Assembly: GCA_030528715.1 (NCBI GenBank)
Contig: JAUMYJ010000006.1
Location: 1-47,530, forward strand
Direction: 5' to 3'
DNA: 47,530 bases
Origin: Bacteroidales bacterium
Lineage (GTDB): Bacteria; Bacteroidota; Bacteroidia; Bacteroidales; Bacteroidaceae
Made by a program: the position numbers and the translations under genes. The notes beneath the pieces are model-generated. The model made no database searches. It saw only the letters and a list, made by a program, of their open reading frames with translations, and had not been told where the DNA came from. Positions 1 through 7,813 of the stretch are shown in pieces. Numbering within the stretch: position 1 is the first letter of the stretch; each line of letters starts with the position of its first letter.

Positions 1-123
1 ATAAAACACAATAAACAAAACAATAACTAAAACACTATAAATCAAAGAGAAACAAGAAAAAGAAAAAATACAATACTACAAACAATAAACAATAGCACCA
101 AAACAAAAACACAGAAAACCACA
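1..123. other. A-rich, strand-asymmetric noncoding stretch
   Basis: The plus strand here is about two thirds A, with C as the next base and very few G or T. I find no credible reading frame, promoter or RNA. It lies beyond the terminator of the rod operon and runs directly into a 21-bp repeat array. Its left border is outside the window, so its full extent is unknown. Confidence 0.6.
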
Positions 124-193
124 GACAATAGACACAAGACAGAGGACAAATGGCCGAAGCCCTTAGACAAATGGCAGAAGACAGAAGACAAAC
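124..193. repeat. Family A 21-bp degenerate tandem repeat, locus 1
   Basis: Three contiguous 21-bp units begin at 124, 145 and 166, followed by a partial unit at 187-193. Each starts with GACAA; the second and third share GACAAATGGC followed by a GAAG core. The core TGGCCGAAG recurs at 40276-40360, and the GACAAA...GAAG frame recurs at 7664-7695. There are no spacers between units, so this is not a CRISPR. The array is noncoding and follows the rod-operon terminator. Confidence 0.7.
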
Positions 194-216
194 ATGTAGC
201 ACAAGCCTATCTAAGA

Positions 217-250
217 AACTGCACCAAAACTATTTTGTTTTGATGCAGTT
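217..250 (-). terminator. Terminator of the rod/mre operon
   Basis: The inverted repeat has arms 217-230 and 237-250 (14 bp) and a 6-nt loop. The single mismatch becomes a G-U pair in the minus-strand transcript. On that strand the hairpin is followed by TTTCTT. It sits 9 bp past the stop codon of the last gene of the operon. Confidence 0.75.
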
Positions 251-258
251 GAGAGACT

Positions 259-729
259 TTAATCTAGGCTTGAGGTATAACCAGCTTCGTAACCTTTACG
301 ATAGTTGGCATTATAAAGCACATTAGCCTCACCTATAAAACTATTGGTTTCATCGTAACTAGCTTTATATTGCCTAGTGAGCGCGTCCTCACTACCTGCA
401 AGAAAACCATCCTCATAACCAGCCTTATCTGCAGGACGACGATCAGGACTTATATTAGGATCATCTACCGCTCCAAGCTCATAGCCCATCGTATCTGACT
501 CAACAAGGAGGGTCGGAGAAAGAAGCTCAATATCAGCAGCCGTTGTATCTGGCGTAACAATGCTCACAGAACCGTTGCGCTGAGTCGTATCGCGGCTATG
601 CATTGGTGGCTCTATAGTCCGCTGTCTTAGCAAAGCTATGGCTACAGCAAAAGCAATCAAAACTATCAAGCCTAGGAGGTGTGGCCAGCCAAAACGTTTT
701 ACAGAAGAATTATTAGACATCATACTCAT
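259..729 (-). CDS. Small membrane-anchored protein at the end of the rod operon
   Basis: I do not recognise this 156-aa protein. One hydrophobic segment (about residues 15-35) follows a short basic N-terminus (Lys11-Arg12), so it is probably an inner-membrane protein with its body outside the cytoplasm. The middle is low-complexity and rich in Asp, Thr and Pro. The last 55 residues carry a spaced aromatic-glycine pattern, with AGYEDGF near 105 and RKGYEAGY at the C-terminus. It starts 3 bp after the rodA stop and a terminator follows it, so it is the last gene of the cell-elongation operon. A role as an accessory factor of the elongation machinery is inferred from position only. A second start three codons in (ATG at 720) is equally possible. 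Confidence 0.75.
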   Translation of the reverse strand: MSMMSNNSSVKRFGWPHLLGLIVLIAFAVAIALLRQRTIEPPMHSRDTTQRNGSVSIVTPDTTAADIELLSPTLLVESDTMGYELGAVDDPNISPDRRPADKAGYEDGFLAGSEDALTRQYKASYDETNSFIGEANVLYNANYRKGYEAGYTSSLD

Positions 730-732
730 GAA

Positions 733-2214
733 TTAGAAACGTGAATAGCGCTGCTTACGACGACTCTCTGCATCAATACGCAAGAAAATAAAAAGCAAAA
801 TTGTAAAGCCCCACAAAGAAGACCCACCATAGCTAAAAAAGGGCAAAGGAATACCAATCACAGGCGTTAGCCCTAACACCATGCCGATATTTATAAATAC
901 ATGAAAAAACAAGATGGATACGACACAATAGCCGTAGACACGACCAAAACCTGACGTTTGACGCTCGGCAATATGAACCAAACGGAGAATGAGTATCAAA
1001 AACAATAGGAGAACAATACTAGAACCGATGAAGCCTTGCTCTTCTCCTACAGTACAGAAGATAAAGTCGGTATCTTGTTCGGGCACGTATTTGAGCTTAC
1101 TCTGTGTACCATTAAGGAAGCCTTTGCCCTCAATCCCTCCCGAGCCAATGGCTATCATACTTTGAATAACATTATAGCCAGCACCTTTTGGGTCGTTTTC
1201 GAGTCCAAGTAAAACTTTGACACGGATTTGCTGATGAGGTTCTAGAATATTGTTGAGCACATAGTCTGACGAATAATGCAGAGCCATTGATGCAAATGCA
1301 AAGGCCGAAATGAAAAGATAATTATAGAGACGCGTAGAAAACGTCTGTATACCTATATATATAGCACCTACCGCACAAATAGTTAAAAGCACCCAGCCAA
1401 TGTCAAATGGGAAGAAAAAAGATACACCATAGGCCATGGCCATAGCAAACAAGCCCCAAAGTAAATGCAGGGCAACACGACTATAACGTGGCGTATAGAC
1501 TAAAACCATACCCAAACTACACAAATAAATGAGTAGTAAAACAACAAACTCACCGACATCAGTAGTGGTATAAGGCAAGACAACTTGGCTAAACCGTGTA
1601 CCTACTACAAAAAACACCACGGCAGCTACACCCGTAAACAAGATGCTACCTGGCATACCCTCGCGATAAAACATGAGAAAAAACGAAAGATAAACGAGAG
1701 CAGAACCTGTTTCGCGCTGTAGCACGATGAGCACTAAAGGAATAAAAACAAGCGAAAAGGCCATAAAAGCGTTGTTGCGACGCTGCATATTAAACCCAAA
1801 GCCTCCGATAAGCTTAGCTAAGGCTAAAGCCGTAGCACACTTGGCAAACTCAGCCGGCTGCAAACTAACCGATCCCAGCTTAATCCAAGAGTGCGAGCCT
1901 TTGATATCGATGGCTAAGAAAGGCGTAATGAGCAGCAAAAGCATCATCGCAATATAGAGTATCCACGACACACCATCGTAGATTTTGTCATCAAGCGAAA
2001 GTAAAACAAAAGCCAAGACAAACGCACAAACTATCCATACAAGCTGCTTGCCTGCACGAGTGTCAAAGCTAAAAAAGTCAGCAAATGCATTGCCATACTC
2101 ATAGCTGGCACCACATATACTAAACCAGCCTGCCAGCACGAGCAATACATAGAGCAATATAACCACCCAGTCGGGAGTAGCAAAGGGGAGAGTTTGTCGG
2201 TTAGCGATGTTCAT
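733..2214 (-). CDS. rodA: Rod-shape peptidoglycan polymerase RodA (SEDS family)
   Basis: RodA is the SEDS glycosyltransferase that polymerises lipid II into glycan strands in the elongasome, in partnership with PBP2. This 493-aa protein is an integral membrane protein with about ten hydrophobic segments. It has the family motifs: the SWIKLG..SLQPAEFAK region near residues 110-125, the large loop with GKGFLNGTQSKLKYVPEQDTDFIF, and the C-terminal GIPLPFFSYGGSS. It is longer than the roughly 370 aa of enterobacterial RodA because of extra membrane segments in its middle, which is common in Bacteroidota. Its start overlaps the end of the PBP2 gene by 14 bp, so translation is probably coupled. Confidence 0.96.
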   Translation of the reverse strand: MNIANRQTLPFATPDWVVILLYVLLVLAGWFSICGASYEYGNAFADFFSFDTRAGKQLVWIVCAFVLAFVLLSLDDKIYDGVSWILYIAMMLLLLITPFLAIDIKGSHSWIKLGSVSLQPAEFAKCATALALAKLIGGFGFNMQRRNNAFMAFSLVFIPLVLIVLQRETGSALVYLSFFLMFYREGMPGSILFTGVAAVVFFVVGTRFSQVVLPYTTTDVGEFVVLLLIYLCSLGMVLVYTPRYSRVALHLLWGLFAMAMAYGVSFFFPFDIGWVLLTICAVGAIYIGIQTFSTRLYNYLFISAFAFASMALHYSSDYVLNNILEPHQQIRVKVLLGLENDPKGAGYNVIQSMIAIGSGGIEGKGFLNGTQSKLKYVPEQDTDFIFCTVGEEQGFIGSSIVLLLFLILILRLVHIAERQTSGFGRVYGYCVVSILFFHVFINIGMVLGLTPVIGIPLPFFSYGGSSLWGFTILLFIFLRIDAESRRKQRYSRF

Positions 2215-4048
2215 TGGTGTACGAGATTACACGATGTTGATATGCAGTAGCTTTAGCTTGACTAGCTGGGCTAAGTGTACCGTTAAGGTATTGCTCCATC
2301 ACGAGCTGACCTAATGGCACAGCCATAGCTGCGCCAAAGCCTCCATTCTCAATATAGACCGAGATAGCTATACGTGGCTGGTGCATAGGGGCAAAGCCCA
2401 TAAATGCAGAGTGGTCTCGACCGCGATTTTGTGCAGTACCCGTCTTGCCACAAACCTCATAACCAGGAATGGCTGCACCTCGACAAGTACCATTGAGTAC
2501 AGCTCCACGCATACCTGCCACGATATGTTCATAATAGCGTTTGTCTACCATTGTGTAGCGCTTTTTAGTGTACATGGTATCAAGCAGGCCATTTTCAACC
2601 TCTCTCACAACATGTGGTGTATAGAAATAGCCACGATTAGCTATCGTGGCAGCTAAATTGGCCACTTGTAAAGGCGTTGCTGTCACTTCGCCCTGACCAA
2701 TAGAGATGCTGACTACACTCAGCCCACTCCAACGTCCCTTAAACGCCTTGTCGTAGTATTCAGCATTGGGTATCATGCCGCGTCGCTCACCAGGTAAGTC
2801 AATACCAAGCGGATAGCCAAACCCCATCGCGACAAGGTGATCTTTCCAACGTGTCATGGCAGCCTGCTTGCTACCATACTTTGGATTACCAAACATGCGT
2901 ACTAGCCCCCAGCAAAAATAAGCATTACATGACGTGGCCAAACCTGGCACTAAAGCAGTAGGAGATGCATGACCATGGCAACCGACCTTGATACCCTTAT
3001 AAACAAATGCACGATAACAAGGAAATAGTGTGCTGGTAGTGACAATACCTTCTTGCTCAAAAATAAGCCCTTGTGTGGTCTTAAAGGTAGAGCCAGGAGG
3101 GTAAAGGCCCATAATAGCACGATTGAGTAACGGCTTATGAGGATTTCGCCCAAGTGCTGCAAAAGTTTTACCTCGGTCACGCCCGATAACGGAACGTGGG
3201 TCATAATTGGGAGATGAGGCCATACAAAGCACCTCACCAGTTTTAGGGTCAAGAGCCACGATTGAACCTATTTTATTTTGCAGCAAGCGTTCGGCTAAGA
3301 GTTGGAGTTCTAAATCTATACCAAGCGTTAGATTTTGACCAGGTATAGGCGTGCGGTCGTATTGCCCCCCAGCATAGCTACCTTTAATGCGACCATGCAC
3401 ATCACGTAGCTGTATTTGCATACCTTTTTCGCCACGAAGGTGCTTTTCATACGAGCGTTCTACGCCCAGTTTCCCGATATTATCGCCTTGCTGATAATAG
3501 TCGTCTTTCTCGATGTCTTTGGGCGATACTTCACCTACATCACCCAAGATATGCGCTGCACAGCCATAGCTATACCTACGCGTACTACGCCTATCAATAT
3601 AGAAACCCTTAAATCGGAATTGCTTTTCTTGAAATACCGAAAACTCTTTGGGCGGTATCTGGCTCATAAAGACCTGTGGCTTATAGCGCGAATAGCCTAA
3701 ATTTTTATTGCGGTCTTTAATTTCTTCCATACGCTTGATATAAAACTCTTTGGTAATACCAATTGTTTGACAGAAGTCAAGCGTATCAATACCTAGCTGC
3801 TCGTTCATCACCACCATGAGGTTATACGAAGGCTCATTATAGACCAAAATTTTCCCATTACGATCACGAATGAGACCGCGTGAGGGAAATTGGATTTTCT
3901 TCATAAAAGCGTTGGAGTCAGCATTCTTCTTAAAATCGTCACTCATCACTTGCAGTGTGAGCAAGCGTACGATATAAATGAGAATTACCAACACGACAGC
4001 ACCACCGATAACAAATTTACGGTAAGTCAAGCTGCGTCCTTCTTCCAT
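2201..4048 (-). CDS. mrdA: Penicillin-binding protein 2, elongation-specific transpeptidase
   Basis: PBP2 cross-links new peptidoglycan made by RodA during lateral wall growth. The 615-aa protein has a short cytoplasmic tail, one membrane helix (about residues 12-33), a pedestal/dimerisation domain and a C-terminal transpeptidase domain. The three active-site motifs are intact: STFK with catalytic Ser320, SCN at 373-375, and KTG at 535-537. I chose the ATG at 4048 (MEEGRSLTYRKF) because it places a few charged residues before the helix, as is usual. The reading frame is open to an ATG at 4090, but that start would overlap mreD. It lies between mreD (25 bp away) and rodA (14-bp overlap). Confidence 0.95.
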   Translation of the reverse strand: MEEGRSLTYRKFVIGGAVVLVILIYIVRLLTLQVMSDDFKKNADSNAFMKKIQFPSRGLIRDRNGKILVYNEPSYNLMVVMNEQLGIDTLDFCQTIGITKEFYIKRMEEIKDRNKNLGYSRYKPQVFMSQIPPKEFSVFQEKQFRFKGFYIDRRSTRRYSYGCAAHILGDVGEVSPKDIEKDDYYQQGDNIGKLGVERSYEKHLRGEKGMQIQLRDVHGRIKGSYAGGQYDRTPIPGQNLTLGIDLELQLLAERLLQNKIGSIVALDPKTGEVLCMASSPNYDPRSVIGRDRGKTFAALGRNPHKPLLNRAIMGLYPPGSTFKTTQGLIFEQEGIVTTSTLFPCYRAFVYKGIKVGCHGHASPTALVPGLATSCNAYFCWGLVRMFGNPKYGSKQAAMTRWKDHLVAMGFGYPLGIDLPGERRGMIPNAEYYDKAFKGRWSGLSVVSISIGQGEVTATPLQVANLAATIANRGYFYTPHVVREVENGLLDTMYTKKRYTMVDKRYYEHIVAGMRGAVLNGTCRGAAIPGYEVCGKTGTAQNRGRDHSAFMGFAPMHQPRIAISVYIENGGFGAAMAVPLGQLVMEQYLNGTLSPASQAKATAYQHRVISYTNEHR

Positions 4049-4073
4049 AGCTACAAATATTTTGAATAGGCTA

Positions 4074-4586
4074 TTAATCCTTACGATCAAGCTGGCTACG
4101 AATGCTCTCTAAGGCCAAGAAAATAAGGGTCGTAAGTGCCGTACTTCCACCAATATTTTTGAGCAATGTGAGCCCATTGGTAACAGCAAATGATTCGAGC
4201 GCAAAAAAGAGGGTGCAAACGAGTAAAGCCATCATCAAAAGATAGAGAAAGTAACCTATACGCCCCATTACTTTACGTGAGGGAATGATGACTTCGTCTT
4301 CCTCGACATCACTCATTAACACAATGAGTTTGGGCTGAATGAGTGCTACAAGCGTCATGCTAGCTGCACCTATACCAGGCGTATTGGCAAAGAGGTCAAA
4401 CACAAAACCACCCACAAAGCCCCATAGTAAAAGCAGCGCACGTGACACACCACTAGGCATGATGAGTAGATAGTAAACATAAGCCAATGGCATGGCATAA
4501 CCCATAATATTCACATGATTAAGTACGAGCACCTGCAAGGCCAAAACAACCAAGAACCAAAAAAAACGACTAACGTAGATATTCAT
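4074..4586 (-). CDS. mreD: Rod shape-determining protein MreD
   Basis: MreD is a small inner-membrane protein of the elongasome that links MreC, PBP2 and RodA. This 170-aa protein is hydrophobic along most of its length, with about five predicted helices and short loops. A charged cytoplasmic loop near residues 93-105 contains DVEEDE. Sequence conservation in the family is low, so the call rests on length, topology and position between mreC and the PBP2 gene. The gap to mreC is 20 bp. Confidence 0.88.
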   Translation of the reverse strand: MNIYVSRFFWFLVVLALQVLVLNHVNIMGYAMPLAYVYYLLIMPSGVSRALLLLWGFVGGFVFDLFANTPGIGAASMTLVALIQPKLIVLMSDVEEDEVIIPSRKVMGRIGYFLYLLMMALLVCTLFFALESFAVTNGLTLLKNIGGSTALTTLIFLALESIRSQLDRKD

Positions 4587-4606
4587 ACTTTGGGCTGAGA
4601 TTTATG

Positions 4607-5464
4607 TTATTGGCCAGTAAGCTCTAAGGCAGCCTCCACGCCTAGCTTCTGCACCTCTGGCTGATACGCCGTAGCAATAACGGCAACGTGTTGTAGACGA
4701 CGAAAATCTGTGCTAAGATTAACACGCATGGCATACGAGAGGCCATCAGCCGAATCTTCAATTTTAACCGCACGGCCAACAAAAATACCAGGTGGAAAGA
4801 CAGCAGAGAAACCACTCGTCTCAATCAAGACACCCTCTTGTGGATTGGCATAGCGCGGAATATCTGTTAGCTCAGCTAAGAGTGGATTTCCTCCCTGCCA
4901 TTTGAGATAGCCAAAATATTGCGAGCCTCGTACACGACAGCTTATGCTTGACTTACTATTGATAATTGGTACTACTACGGCATAGTGCTCTGATACCTTA
5001 GAAACGATACCCACTACACCAGTACCACTCACAACTCCCATCTCTGGGCTTACGCCATCGGCTGCTCCTCGATTAATGATGATAAGGTTGTCACGATGCC
5101 GCACGTCATTACTTGTAACCTCAGCTGGAATGAGCGTATAGCCACGTAGTGCCTCTGCCACGATTTTAGCAGCGAGCGTAGTATCGGACGTTAATTCACT
5201 CAGTTTACGACGTAATGCCTCATTTTCGACATGTAGTGTAGTGTTTTGTCGTGTGAGTTCGGCGTTGTTTACTTGTAACGACAAGTAATGTGCTACTTGG
5301 GCGTAGAAGCGGTCTATCTCTGCCACCACACGGTTAGCCGAGGTAAACCACACGCTGCCTTGATAGCTATTGCAGCGAAAAAAGAGTGTCATACTTACTG
5401 CTTCTAGTAAGATAAAAAGCACCCAATAGTAGTATTTGGCAACAAAGTCAAGCAAATTGCGCAT
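4607..5464 (-). CDS. mreC: Rod shape-determining protein MreC
   Basis: MreC is a periplasmic scaffold that activates the PBP2-RodA pair. The 285-aa protein has an N-terminal membrane helix (about residues 10-28), a coiled coil (about 55-95, with NAELTRQNTTLHVENEALRR) and the two-lobed beta domain of the family. The beta domain includes DNLIIINRGAADGVSPEMGVVS and, further on, GNPLLAELTDIPRYANPQEG. I chose the ATG at 5464 (MRNLLDF) because it directly precedes the membrane anchor. The ATG 19 codons upstream would add an unrelated leader. It sits 120 bp downstream of mreB in the usual mreB-C-D order. Confidence 0.94.
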   Translation of the reverse strand: MRNLLDFVAKYYYWVLFILLEAVSMTLFFRCNSYQGSVWFTSANRVVAEIDRFYAQVAHYLSLQVNNAELTRQNTTLHVENEALRRKLSELTSDTTLAAKIVAEALRGYTLIPAEVTSNDVRHRDNLIIINRGAADGVSPEMGVVSGTGVVGIVSKVSEHYAVVVPIINSKSSISCRVRGSQYFGYLKWQGGNPLLAELTDIPRYANPQEGVLIETSGFSAVFPPGIFVGRAVKIEDSADGLSYAMRVNLSTDFRRLQHVAVIATAYQPEVQKLGVEAALELTGQ

Positions 5465-5584
5465 ACTATATAAATCGTTAGATAGGGGCGTGAGAGGTAT
5501 GTTTAGAGCGATAAGGCACAAGGCAGCAGCACCGTTGCCCTCGGTGGGAAGGTGCTACTGCCTTGCGATATCAGCTGAGGGTGT

Positions 5585-6610
5585 TTATTTCTTCATCAAG
5601 AAACTTAGGCGGTCAAAGCGTTTCAAGGCTTCGCCCGTACCACGCGCTACACAGAGCAAGGGGTCTTCAGCTACATGAAAGGTAATACCCATTTTAGCCG
5701 TAAGACGCTGGTCTAGACCACGCAGTAATGCTCCACCACCCGTAAGATAGATACCATTTTTCACTATATCGGCATAAAGCTCTGGGGGTGTAGCTTCGAG
5801 TGCACTAAGGATAGCTGTTTCGATTTTCGAGATACTCTTATCAAGACAATGCGCTATCTCTTGGTAACACACTGGCACAGACATTGGCAATGCTGTAATA
5901 CGGTTTGGCCCTGTTACGATATAATCTTCTGGAGCGTTATCGCCAAGGTCAGCCATAGCTGCTCCTACATTTATTTTGATACGCTCGGCCATACGCTCAC
6001 TTACTTTCACGCTGTGCTGGCGGCTCATATAGGTTTGTATATCAGCCGTAAAATCGTCACCAGCCATTTTTATTGAGCTATTGGTCACGATACCTCCGAG
6101 CGAAATCACAGCAATCTCTGTCGTACCACCTCCAATATCCACTATCATTTGTCCCTCTGGCGCTTCTACATCAAGACCGATACCTATGGCAGCAGCCATA
6201 GGCTCATAGAGCAGTGATATGTCTCGTCCTTCGGCACGTTCAGCCGAATCGCGCACGGCACGGAGGTCTACATCCGTAGAGCCCGAAGGCACGCCAATGA
6301 CCATACGGCGTGATACATGAAAGAAATGGCGTCCTGTCTTAACTTTCTTTATTAGTCCACGTATCATCTGTTCGCACGCGCTAAAATCGGCTATCACGCC
6401 ATCACGTAGCGGACGTACAACGCGTATATTTTCGTTTACCTTTTCGTACATCATTTTGGCCTCGTCGCCAACGGCAATCATTTTGCCTGTATTGCGGTCA
6501 AGTGCCACTACCGAAGCCTCATTGACCACAATTTTACCATCGCAGATGATAATCGTGTTAGCCGTACCGAGGTCGATAGCTAATTCTTGTGTGAATGAGA
6601 AAAAAGCCAT
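5585..6610 (-). CDS. mreB: Actin-like cell-shape protein MreB
   Basis: MreB is a bacterial actin that forms membrane-bound filaments and positions wall synthesis. At 341 aa it is full length. Actin-fold nucleotide-binding signatures are visible: IDLGTANTIIICDG (phosphate 1) at the N-terminus, DIGGGTTEIAVISLGG (phosphate 2) near residue 160, and YLTGGGALLRGLDQRL (adenosine motif) near residue 290. The N-terminal MAFFSFTQE resembles the membrane-binding tail of other MreBs. It is the first shape gene in the operon, 47 bp after the IMP cyclohydrolase gene. Confidence 0.97.
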   Translation of the reverse strand: MAFFSFTQELAIDLGTANTIIICDGKIVVNEASVVALDRNTGKMIAVGDEAKMMYEKVNENIRVVRPLRDGVIADFSACEQMIRGLIKKVKTGRHFFHVSRRMVIGVPSGSTDVDLRAVRDSAERAEGRDISLLYEPMAAAIGIGLDVEAPEGQMIVDIGGGTTEIAVISLGGIVTNSSIKMAGDDFTADIQTYMSRQHSVKVSERMAERIKINVGAAMADLGDNAPEDYIVTGPNRITALPMSVPVCYQEIAHCLDKSISKIETAILSALEATPPELYADIVKNGIYLTGGGALLRGLDQRLTAKMGITFHVAEDPLLCVARGTGEALKRFDRLSFLMKK

Positions 6611-6657
6611 TCTTGTCTTATGCTATTGCAGGTTGTGTGTTATAGTTGTACATTCAA

Positions 6658-7263
6658 TTAGCCCTCTTGATGTGCAGCAAAGTAGGCGTTGATAGCCGTA
6701 TCGTAGTGGCTACTCACACCAAAGGCCTCCATAGCGAGGTGTTTGCGCTCAGCTAGTGTAGTCTTAGCACCGACACGTTTTACAATATCAAGCAATAGCT
6801 GATATTGTGCTTTTGAGGGTACAATTGTCACATCGGTAAAGTTTTTGGCCGCAGCACGAATGAGCGAGATACCACCGATGTCAATCTTCTCTATAATATC
6901 TGCCTCGCTCGCTCCCGAAGCTACTGTAGCCTCAAAGGGATAGAGATCTACTATAACGAGGTCTATCTCAGGTATGTCATATTGTGTCATTTGGGCTTGG
7001 TCGCTAGCCAATGAACGACGGGCAAGAATGCCGCCAAACACCTTAGGGTGCAACGTCTTGACACGCCCACCAAGGATAGAGGGATAGGTGGTCACATCTT
7101 CGACCTTAGTGCAGGGGAGCCCAAGGCTCTCAATAAAGTCGCATGTACCACCCGTAGAGAGAAACTCTACGCCATCGGCATGCAGCGCACGAAGTAACTC
7201 ATCTAAGCCATCTTTATGAAATACAGACACTAATGCACGCTTAATTTGCTTTCTTTCAGCCAT
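6658..7263 (-). CDS. purH: Stand-alone IMP cyclohydrolase (PurH N-terminal domain only)
   Basis: The protein corresponds to the IMP cyclohydrolase half of PurH, which closes FAICAR to IMP in the last step of purine synthesis. At 201 aa it holds the methylglyoxal-synthase-like fold with RALVSVFHKDGL, LSTGGT, GGRVKTLHPKVFGGIL, VDLYPFE and KIDIGGISLIRAAAKN. It stops after HYDTAINAYFAAHQEG, where normal 510-aa PurH continues into the AICAR formyltransferase domain. Only 47 bp separate the stop from mreB, so no remnant of the second domain lies in another frame. I chose the ATG at 7263 (MAERKQIKRALV); an upstream extension to 7368 has no family similarity. It is the first gene of the rod operon. 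Confidence 0.9.
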   Translation of the reverse strand: MAERKQIKRALVSVFHKDGLDELLRALHADGVEFLSTGGTCDFIESLGLPCTKVEDVTTYPSILGGRVKTLHPKVFGGILARRSLASDQAQMTQYDIPEIDLVIVDLYPFEATVASGASEADIIEKIDIGGISLIRAAAKNFTDVTIVPSKAQYQLLLDIVKRVGAKTTLAERKHLAMEAFGVSSHYDTAINAYFAAHQEG

Positions 7264-7427
7264 TGCTTTGTTTGGAGAGTTAAGCCAGCTTCGCCATAGA
7301 CAGCTACGTATCGTAGTAGAAACATACCATGGCTGTACACACAACACATAGCACCAAGCCCCTACCACTCCACCAAGCGTATGCCCACACGCTGGCGATA
7401 AAACATAAGGAAGTTATTATCAATATG

Positions 7428-7435
7428 CAAAGATA
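7428..7435 (-). promoter_or_regulatory. Probable promoter of the purH-mre-rod operon
   Basis: On the minus strand the sequence reads TATCTTTG, matching the Bacteroidota -7 box TAnnTTTG. It would give a leader of about 155-160 nt before purH. I see no clear TTTG box about 20 bp upstream, so the match is partial. Confidence 0.5.
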
Positions 7436-7620
7436 ATGATTTTGTAGCAGTTAACCTTTATTCTAGCAGACAAAAAATAAGTTTTTTTCCTTACCATTGG
7501 CAGCACCCCACCACACACTCACTCAAAGCATACACCATAAAAAGTCAATAGAGGCAATCTAGACACATTGGTACACAAGAGAGCAATACACTTAAAACCA
7601 TTTTTTACAGCTAAAAGGCA

Positions 7621-7695
7621 AGCACTTTGTCTGGAGTCTTCAAACCTTTGTCTGAAGACCGCGGACAAAGGTTTGAAGACTCCAGACAAAGTGCT
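7621..7695. repeat. Family A repeat, locus 2: long perfect inverted repeat
   Basis: Two perfectly complementary 32-nt arms (7621-7652 and 7664-7695) flank an 11-nt loop. The right arm is one complete 21-bp family A unit beginning GACAAAGG plus a partial unit (GACAAAGTGCT), so the hairpin seems to be built from two oppositely oriented copies of the tandem unit. It lies between the rod-operon promoter and the DUF417 gene. No credible protein is encoded across it. Confidence 0.8.
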
Positions 7696-7742
7696 AAGAG
7701 CCTCAAACAAAACCTTATACGTCACGACAGCCCTCTCACACG

Positions 7743-7794
7743 AACAACTACCTAGCACATAAGGAGAATTCTCCTTATGTGCTAGGTAGTTGTT
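7743..7794. repeat. Perfect 52-bp palindrome, probable terminator
   Basis: The two 26-nt halves (7743-7768 and 7769-7794) are exact reverse complements with no loop, centred on GAATTC. It lies 19 bp past the stop of the DUF417 gene and would form a very stable hairpin in its transcript. There is no T-run, so a simple intrinsic terminator is only a guess. The sequence is unlike the repeat families. Confidence 0.7.
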
Positions 7795-7813
7795 GGCCAA
7801 CCTGCGTAGTAGC

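Noticed and set aside
124-193. Possible CRISPR array at the tandem repeat loci
   Set aside because: The units are contiguous, degenerate and 21-22 bp long, there are no spacers, and no cas gene is present.
6611-6657. A frameshifted second half of purH
   Set aside because: Only 47 bp lie between the stop and mreB, too little for a formyltransferase domain. The short gene is not a frameshift product within this window.
7519-7800. A 93-codon open frame on the minus strand across the hairpin region
   Set aside because: It runs through the perfect inverted repeat and the palindrome, so its protein sequence is a by-product of repeat DNA. It has no family signature.
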